A stretch of DNA of 64,000 nt from Mytilisepta virgata. Lineage: Eukaryota > Mollusca > Bivalvia > Mytilida > Mytilidae. The stretch is taken from assembly GCA_028015205.1 (NCBI GenBank), contig CM051521.1, positions 120,660,614 to 120,724,613 of the forward strand, written 5' to 3'. The notes under the pieces are model-generated. The model searched no databases, was not told where the DNA came from, and worked only from the letters and a program-made list of their open reading frames with translations. This document shows, piece by piece, positions 24,301 to 30,300 of this stretch (position 1 is its first letter; every line of letters starts with the position of its first letter). A program made the translations under genes and the position numbers.

Positions 24301-27300
24301 CGCGACGGACGGACGACGGACGACGGACGAAAAGTGATGGCAAAACCTCACATGGCCTTTGGCCAGGTGAGCTAAAAACTAAGTTTTTCCCAAAAATTGT
24401 TGTCCGATTTTCCTCAAAACCTAAAGGGACCTTCCTTTGGTCCAACATTGTGTATAAAAATCATAAAAATCCGTGAAGGCAATCTTAAGTTATCGTACGA
24501 CAAAGGAAATGCTGACAGACAGATGGATGGACAGACGGTATGATGGACGGATGGACAGACTGATTACTATAGGGCCCTAATTATAAGAACTGGAGTTGAA
24601 TGCTTCTTTTAGTAGTTACATAGATTTGCAATAACACACTTATAATTCTGCATTTAATATAAAATGTGCTGTATTTAATGCCTTTACACTACAATGAAAC
24701 TTTAAAAAGAAGCATTCTATTCTTAAAAATTTTCTGTTATTATTTCAGGATAAAAGCTATATGGACAATAATTTGGTATTCGAATCGTTTCCTGTAACAA
24801 TAAAAAAGTATCAAAATTGCATATATTTCTTTGATATGTACTATAATTAAGTTGCAAAATAATTGGTTGTGTGTTCCTTTTATAGCTGCGATTAATATTT
24901 TCCAATTTTTTTTTCAAAAAAAAAAAATTTTATTGCCCATATTTGTGTTTTTATCCTTGGTTTCTTACCGTTACTTTTGGTTTCCTTAGTGCATAATGCC
25001 ATGGTATTTCATCACATCTATTTCTTACCAAACTTTGAGGTCTCTTTTAAAGTTTTAAGAAACATTTATAATGTAGAATGGAAAAAAGAAAATCTTGGAA
25101 AATGTATGTATTTCTTTCATAGATCCCCTAAAATACGCGTTACATTTGGTTTCCTATTTATCACAGTATTTTAAAGTTTAAAAATTGACTGTGTTAAAAA
25201 AGTTTCCAAAACAGTGATTAGGATTATTGAACTATTGCCTATGTTTTAAACAATGAGACAAAGATATTCATATTTGAGCTTTTTCTTTTTCATTTTTTTT
25301 TCATTAGAGTCCAACTAAACCGTTATGCGTTACATGTCACACAAAAAGAAAAAGTTATTTCAAGAAGTATATAAATATGAATAATAAAAAACTCCCACCA
25401 CATGAAAGTCCCATCAACAGTTAAACATCCTTGTTATGGCACTTTGTGAATTTGAAGTTGCTTTGTAGGTAATAACATAATTTTTGTTTCCTAAACCAAG
25501 AAAAAGATCATTTTCTTAAGGAGTTTTTGTCATGTTAAGGAACTAGATAGCCTGTTTAAGCTTAAACAATTTAAGTGATAGTTATTTTTGTCTGTACACT
25601 ACAAAAATACAAGTGATTGAAATTCAAATTTTGGTCCCTAACATTTTTTACAGCAGTTTCAAATGCTTTGTTTGTTATATTACACTTGGTTTCCAAATAA
25701 CGCTAACCAAATTTTTTTTTCTAAATATTGGCGAAATGCATTGCTAACAGGAGGTGCAAAAGCACAATACAAGAACCCAAAATGGCCATCTGAATTTGGT
25801 GAAATATAAATAAATTTTGAAATCTGAGAAATCGAGTTTGAAGAAGCAACATTCATGGTTTCTTTTGTAACACCATCTTTTTGTCCCTTAATTTGCTATA
25901 AATTACAAAAGTTCAAAGAAAACAAAGTTTTTTTTTCTTGTTGCTCAATAGTTGAGAAAATGATCTATGGTCCAACAACTTGCAAGTAATCACACATAAT
26001 AGGTAAATTATAGATCATACTTGTTTAGTTTCTTTTGGTTTCCTGTCACAACTTTTTTTCAAGTATCGTTTATGTGATGAACCATATGTTAATCTTTGTT
26101 GTTTTAAATATGTGAGAGAGATATTACTCAAAAACCCAAAAAATGGAGAAAAGGGCTTGTATATACCAATTTTTTTTATATTTTTAATTAGGAAACAACA
26201 GACATTGTTTCTTCAGTTACGATGTCTTTTTAAATATCAATATTTGTAGTCCAGAAGTTGAGCAGGGAAAAATCTGAAAATTCTCCCTATCAACTGCATC
26301 ATGTAGTTTGCAATTTATCTTGCATTTGCCATAAATACATGCCATTTTTACAAAAAAAGAGATATTTTAAAAGCTCTGTTTCTTTTTGTTTCCTGTCACC
26401 CTTATAAATAAAAATAGAATGTTTGGCTTTATTGATCCTTCATCTGATAATAAAAAAAATGTCTCATCAATAAGTTCATTTTGACCATCTATTAGAGTAT
26501 ACAAAACATGATAGAATGCAAATAATATTGGTTCTTTTGAGGAGAAATATCTTGACATCTTTCATTGTGGTTTCTTTTGGTTTCCTGTCAAAAATTGAAA
26601 GTATAAATTCAGCATTTACAAATGCATCATGCATGCATAAAAACTTATGAAAAAGACAAAATCGGTCTTGGATAATGCTATTATAAACACAAAATTACAC
26701 AATTTTCTAATTTTCATTTCGGTATCTCATGGTATCTTGTCACGAAAAAGGTGTTGAGCAAACAGGGTTTAAAGAAAATCTTTTGTCCATCTGATTCTCT
26801 TATAAAATGTTGTTTTATACATATTCCAAAGATCAAAATTCAAATTCAAGTGATTAAAAATTTGGAAACCAAAGAAACCAAAGGTTCAAATACCAGATTA
26901 TGGTCCATATCTGGTGGTTCAAAAGACACGCATCTGAAATTGCTAAGTGAAAATGAATTAAAAAACCTTATGCAAACATTTATTTGTTCAGTTTGGGTTT
27001 TACGCCGTTTTCAGTACTTTGGCTATTTCACGGCAGCTAGTTTTTATTGATGGAGGAAGCCAGAGTACCAGGAGAAAACCACGACCTTCGGTAGGAAAAT
27101 TGACAATCTTTGTCAATAAAGAGCAGAGTCAAACACACCCCGCCACAGTGAGATTCGAACTTGCAACCTCAGAGTTGACAGGTTAGTGATCATTAGTAAT
27201 CATGGCGAACTACCTAGACCACTCAGCCACCAAGGCCCCTGCAATAAATTTAAGGTACTGACTAATGTTTTCAAAGCCAATAAAACTATTTAAGCAAGGG

Positions 27301-30300
27301 GAAAAAAAGCTGTGTTTCAGCTATGAAAATTTGAGGTCAATCACAGGAGTGATGTTCAATCACTTGAAACCTGTATTCAATTAAATACATGGTATTACTA
27401 TCAGTTGATGTGAACCAACTGACTGTCAATTATAATCAGCTGCATACTATTGTTTTTCATCCAATTTTTAACAGACATAAACTTAAAGAAAACATGTCAT
27501 TCTTCTTCCAAAAAAAAATGAAACTGGGAACCAATTATCAAACCTTATGAGCTTTATAAACATACCTCAGAAGACAAATGACTTTCCCAGTACTGCTATA
27601 TGTGTAAAAGGGAGAAATAATTTTTTCTCATCAAGTTACATGTCTTAAACAATAATAACATTACATGTTTATGTACTAATTATAACATCACACATGTAAA
27701 AACAAACTTCTTTCTTCTCAACAAAACATCTGGAGTGATCTTTTATCAAAATGATCAACAACAACCATTCAGAAAAATTACAGATATGTTCCATCAATCT
27801 TTACCTCAGGGCTACTTAAATAGTATTCAATTCATTTTTATTGACAGGATCAAGGTCAAAACAATTAAACTCTTTATAATTTATTACTCTAGCAATAACT
27901 GGAATTTTTTTTAAAAGTTGATTCATTTTAAAAATATGGATATTTGTATAAATCCTTAACAATTTCTAGACTTACAGACAACAATAATTGGTCAAATCTC
28001 AAAATTTTGAAAGTAGCTGTACAAATGCCTACATACATGTACATGTAATATGTAACAAGCTTTCAGTAACAAATTTCCACCTTTGGGGTGTTACATGTAA
28101 CATCAGTAATTGGAACAATTGCCCATAAGTAATACATAACAAGCTTTCAGTAACAAATTTCCACCTTTGGGGTGTTACATGTAACATCAGTAATTGGAAC
28201 AATTGCCCATAAGTAATACATAACAAGCTTTCACTAACAAACTTCCACCAATGGGGTGTCAATTCCTATGTACATGTAAGACCAAGAAAAAAATATGTTT
28301 CCATTTACACCCCTGAAAATAGGGTCGGTAGGTCGAGAAATAATTTTTTTTTATTTATTATTTTATTTCGAAATCAACAAAAAATAGTTTGCTGGAAGTC
28401 ACACTGAGAATTTTTCACAAAAAGAAGTTAGCAGTTCACAAACTGAACATACTGAAGGTTAATAAAACATGTTTGCTAATTTCTGAGGGTCAGTTAGGCA
28501 ACCGGAAACACACATTTTTTTTAGCCCTTAACATGTGTATGAAAACAAACTTTGATTTTGGACTACAACATTAGTTATTCAAACAGATACTTAGTAGTAT
28601 GTAACAAAAGTTTTCATTTAATGAATGGATAAAGTCTTTGAAGCAATATACACTTACACTTCCTGATCATAATTTAAAGTGACATATCATTTTATTAATT
28701 TGATGATTATACCAAAAAAATTAAAATTAAAATTTTTCCTGTTGCATGTCAAAAAAAAAAAAATAGAGTCGGTAGTCGGGATTTTTTTTTAAAAATTTTT
28801 TTTTTTACAGGGGGGGGGGGCCTGCTTCCATTGTGTTTTTTGTGTATTTTTATAATCAATCTGTTATTCTTTCAGGCTATTATCATCAGTTCATTGTGTA
28901 AATTATATAAGATATGAAGAGTCAGTGTTCAAAAGTCACAGAAGACATGGCCGTGATTTCTAGCCTATAAAATTTTCAAACTTTGTCATTATAGCTGGCC
29001 ATTTGTTTTATATCAATCACGGTCAATAAAACGCTTTCTTATTAGCGTTAAAATAGACCCAGACTATTTTGGGACATGCTAAAGGAAGAGCTTATTTTCC
29101 GATCACAGTGAAAATTACCGAAATTCTTTTTTTTTCATGGAAAAAAAGTTGGGGTCGGAGCCAAAAAATTAGGGTCGGTCGGGTGACCGGAAACACACCT
29201 ATTTTTTATTCTGGCCTAACTGCATTTAAATTGTACTTAGATGTCTTATGTTAAAAGAAGCTTCACTGAAAAGATAATAACTTAAATTTTTTTTGTGTAC
29301 TTCAATAAACTTCAGAAATTCTCTAAAAATACACACCAAGGAGAAAATGACAGAATAAAGTGGCCTACTGCAGTAATTCACTTCTTTATAAAACTCAAAC
29401 AGATTGAGGTGCCAGTATCAGTCTGCTACTGATGGTTCCATGTATTGTTATGACCAATTGAGAGTAATCAGACAATTTTGCAGTGTGATAGCATCAACTG
29501 CATGCACTGCCAATAACATTAGAATACAAATTTATACATACTCTGGGATCTGAATAGTTTCTGATCTTCCCTGTTTCTTATCATCATCAATCTGAATTAC
29601 AGGATTTGTTGTGGTAACAACCTCCTCATCAGCAACAGGAATGATGAATTTTTCTTGTAGTTCCATCCTTGCCTTACTGTCATTGTTATTTATCTGAGCT
29701 CTGGGTTGTGTGTTTCCACCAGCTGGAATTGGTTGCTGCATGTTATTTTTATAGACAACATGAGCACCTGATAATGTTGGTCGTGGAATAATGTTAACTG
29801 CTGTCGGCATAATCATCGGTCTGGGATGGTTTGAAGCTGCCAATGGTCTAATCAGATTATGGTTAATGATCTGAGATGTATGTGGTGCCAAATTTTGGAT
29901 TTCATGACTGAATACCTGTAATACATGAGGATTCTGAGGTCTAGTAATGGTGCTGTTAGTGAGTGAGAGCTGTGGCCTCATTTGTAACACTTGAGGTTGA
30001 GTAACAGTATTTGTAACAGCAGTCTTCATGATGTTACTAGGCTGATGCAGCAAACTTGGTCTATTTGCCGTGAGAACATTAAGGTTTGCTCGCTGGACAT
30101 TATGAATAGCTGAAGATGGTATTAGATTTTTATTTCTCACATTATTTGACTGTAATCCTGGGAATCTTGGCATTTTCAGAGATGCTTCATTTTGCACAGC
30201 AAAATTTGGCACGGATGACGACTTCAAAATCTGTGGTCTACTTTCAACTACAGGGCTAGAGTGTCTATGGTCAGTATATGTTTGTTTTTGTTCCCCCATT

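Noticed and set aside
28029..28262. 77-codon minus-strand frame with repeating [15 protein letters not shown]
   Set aside because: It is the read-through of an 84-bp minisatellite whose length is a multiple of three; no start, splice or family support.
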